DNA of 64,000 bases from the NCBI GenBank assembly GCA_031285625.1, contig JAITVV010000011.1, positions 21,644 through 85,643 of the forward strand, written 5' to 3'. The stretch comes from Prevotella sp. Lineage in GTDB: Bacteria; Bacteroidota; Bacteroidia; Bacteroidales; Dysgonomonadaceae. How positions within the stretch are numbered: the stretch's first letter is position 1; each line of letters starts with the position of its first letter. This document shows, in pieces, positions 63,458 through 64,000 of the stretch. Both the position numbers and the translations under genes were made by a program. The notes below the pieces were generated by a model that saw only the letters and a program-made list of their open reading frames with translations, ran no database searches and had not been told where the DNA came from.

Positions 63458-64000
63458 GAGGTCAACATTCAAGGTCTTATTTTATGTAAAGAAAGGCAGC
63501 GAGAAACCTAACGGCAACCTGCCTTTGATGTGCCGCGTCACCGTGGACGGCGAAGTCAAACAGTTCAGTTGCAAGACAGATGTTCCGCTCCGCCTGTGGG
63601 ATGTGAAGAACAACCGGGCATCAGGGAAAAGTACGGAAGCACAGAAAATCAATCTCGCCATCGACCGTATCCGTGTGGATGTAAACCGCCGTTATCAGGA
63701 ACTGATGCAGACAGACGGCTATGTTACCGCCGAAAAACTGAAAAACGCCTATCTCGGTATTGGTATCAAGCAGGAAACGTTGTTAAAACTGTTCGAGCAA
63801 CACAACGCCGAATTTGAAAAGAAGGTGGGGTACAGCAGGGCAAAGGGTACTTTCTCCCGTTACCGCACTGTCTGCAAACACATCCGGGAGTTCATGCCCT
63901 TGACATACCACAGGGAGGATATACCGCTAAAGGAACTTAGCCTTAGCTTCATCAACGACTTCGAGTATTTCCTGCGGACAGAGAAAGGATGCCGTACCAA
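63456..64000 (+). CDS. tyrosine recombinase/integrase of a CTnDOT-type element, partial
   Basis: The frame opens at the ATG at 63456 (MRSTFKVLFYVKKGSEKPNG) and runs off the right edge after 181 complete codons. The visible part is the N-terminal arm-type DNA-binding domain (PLMCRVTVDGEVKQFSCKTD, DVPLRLWDVKNNRASGKS) and the start of the SAM-like core-binding domain (FSRYRTVCKHIREFMPLTY, FINDFEYFLRTEKG). It matches Bacteroidota integrases of conjugative transposons. The catalytic R-H-R-Y domain is beyond the edge. The base composition is clearly richer in G+C than the host genes, a sign of transfer. Confidence 0.88.
   Translation, partial: MRSTFKVLFYVKKGSEKPNGNLPLMCRVTVDGEVKQFSCKTDVPLRLWDVKNNRASGKSTEAQKINLAIDRIRVDVNRRYQELMQTDGYVTAEKLKNAYLGIGIKQETLLKLFEQHNAEFEKKVGYSRAKGTFSRYRTVCKHIREFMPLTYHREDIPLKELSLSFINDFEYFLRTEKGCRT

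Larger units (their letters stand above)
63240..64000 (+). mobile_element. left end of an integrated (probably conjugative) element
   Basis: From about 63240 the sequence becomes much richer in G+C (35 of 60 bases at 63541-63600, against 17 of 60 at 61141-61200 in the receptor gene) and carries a CTnDOT-type integrase gene close to the junction. No direct repeat can be checked because the other end is outside the window. The start coordinate is approximate. Confidence 0.6.

Noticed and set aside
63530-63817. Plus-strand frame of 95 codons in the integrase region
   Set aside because: It lies wholly inside the integrase gene in another frame, open only because of the higher G+C content.

Overview
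This is a window from a low-GC member of the Bacteroidota, most likely the order Bacteroidales (a Dysgonomonas- or Tannerella-like relative; genus not provable from here). The signs are SusC/SusD pairs, promoters of the TAnnTTTG type, weak ribosome binding sites, DUF3244, DUF4922 and DUF1343 proteins, and a CTnDOT-type integrase. I see no rRNA, tRNA or CRISPR array.

Positions 1-2022 hold a DNA-repair pair: a radical SAM protein and its DUF4130 partner, cut by the left edge. Positions 2736-26621 form a large peptidoglycan-salvage locus. It encodes an NlpC/P60 endopeptidase and a dipeptide epimerase (murein peptides), two BadF-type amino-sugar kinases, a golvesin-interrupted amidase, a SusC/SusD importer, two NamZ-type exo-muramidases (DUF1343), an AmpG-like permease, and a murT-murK-murQ operon like that of Tannerella forsythia. 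In the middle sits a little-understood cassette: a glycosyltransferase, a GalT/HIT-like DUF4922 protein and a SpoIID-like protein without a signal peptide. A HAD phosphatase converges on murQ.

Positions 26796-30612 hold a DUF1080 lipoprotein and an S9 peptidase. Positions 30740-36550 hold a second SusC/SusD/lipoprotein operon with a (CT)33 microsatellite upstream, and divergent from it a membrane-anchored TPR/LuxR-type regulator followed by a DUF3244 protein. Positions 39997-43967 are a copper module (chaperone, CopA-type ATPase, HMA-AraC fusion regulator) plus a zinc metallopeptidase. A cupin, a GH78 rhamnosidase, a MATE exporter and small enzymes follow.

Positions 51180-53654 are an unusual three-gene operon: zinc-ribbon/AraC/GyrI regulator, an Fpg-like glycosylase lacking its catalytic proline, and a GyrI-like protein. 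Positions 53731-63090 hold a DUF418 membrane protein, a LytS/LytTR two-component pair, a HelD-like helicase, a GNAT enzyme, a PAS-LuxR regulator and a siderophore-type TonB receptor. From about 63240 the base composition rises sharply and a tyrosine integrase gene begins, so the right edge enters an integrated element.

Two dispersed repeat families run through the intergenic regions. One is a roughly 104-bp MITE-like core with TTTGTCAT/ATGACAAA ends (2371-2500, 19509-19612, 21555-21627, 28102-28286). The other is a roughly 55-bp palindrome built on GTGACAAAAGTAACA (2257, 22927, 28371, 44572), each copy lying upstream of a gene.
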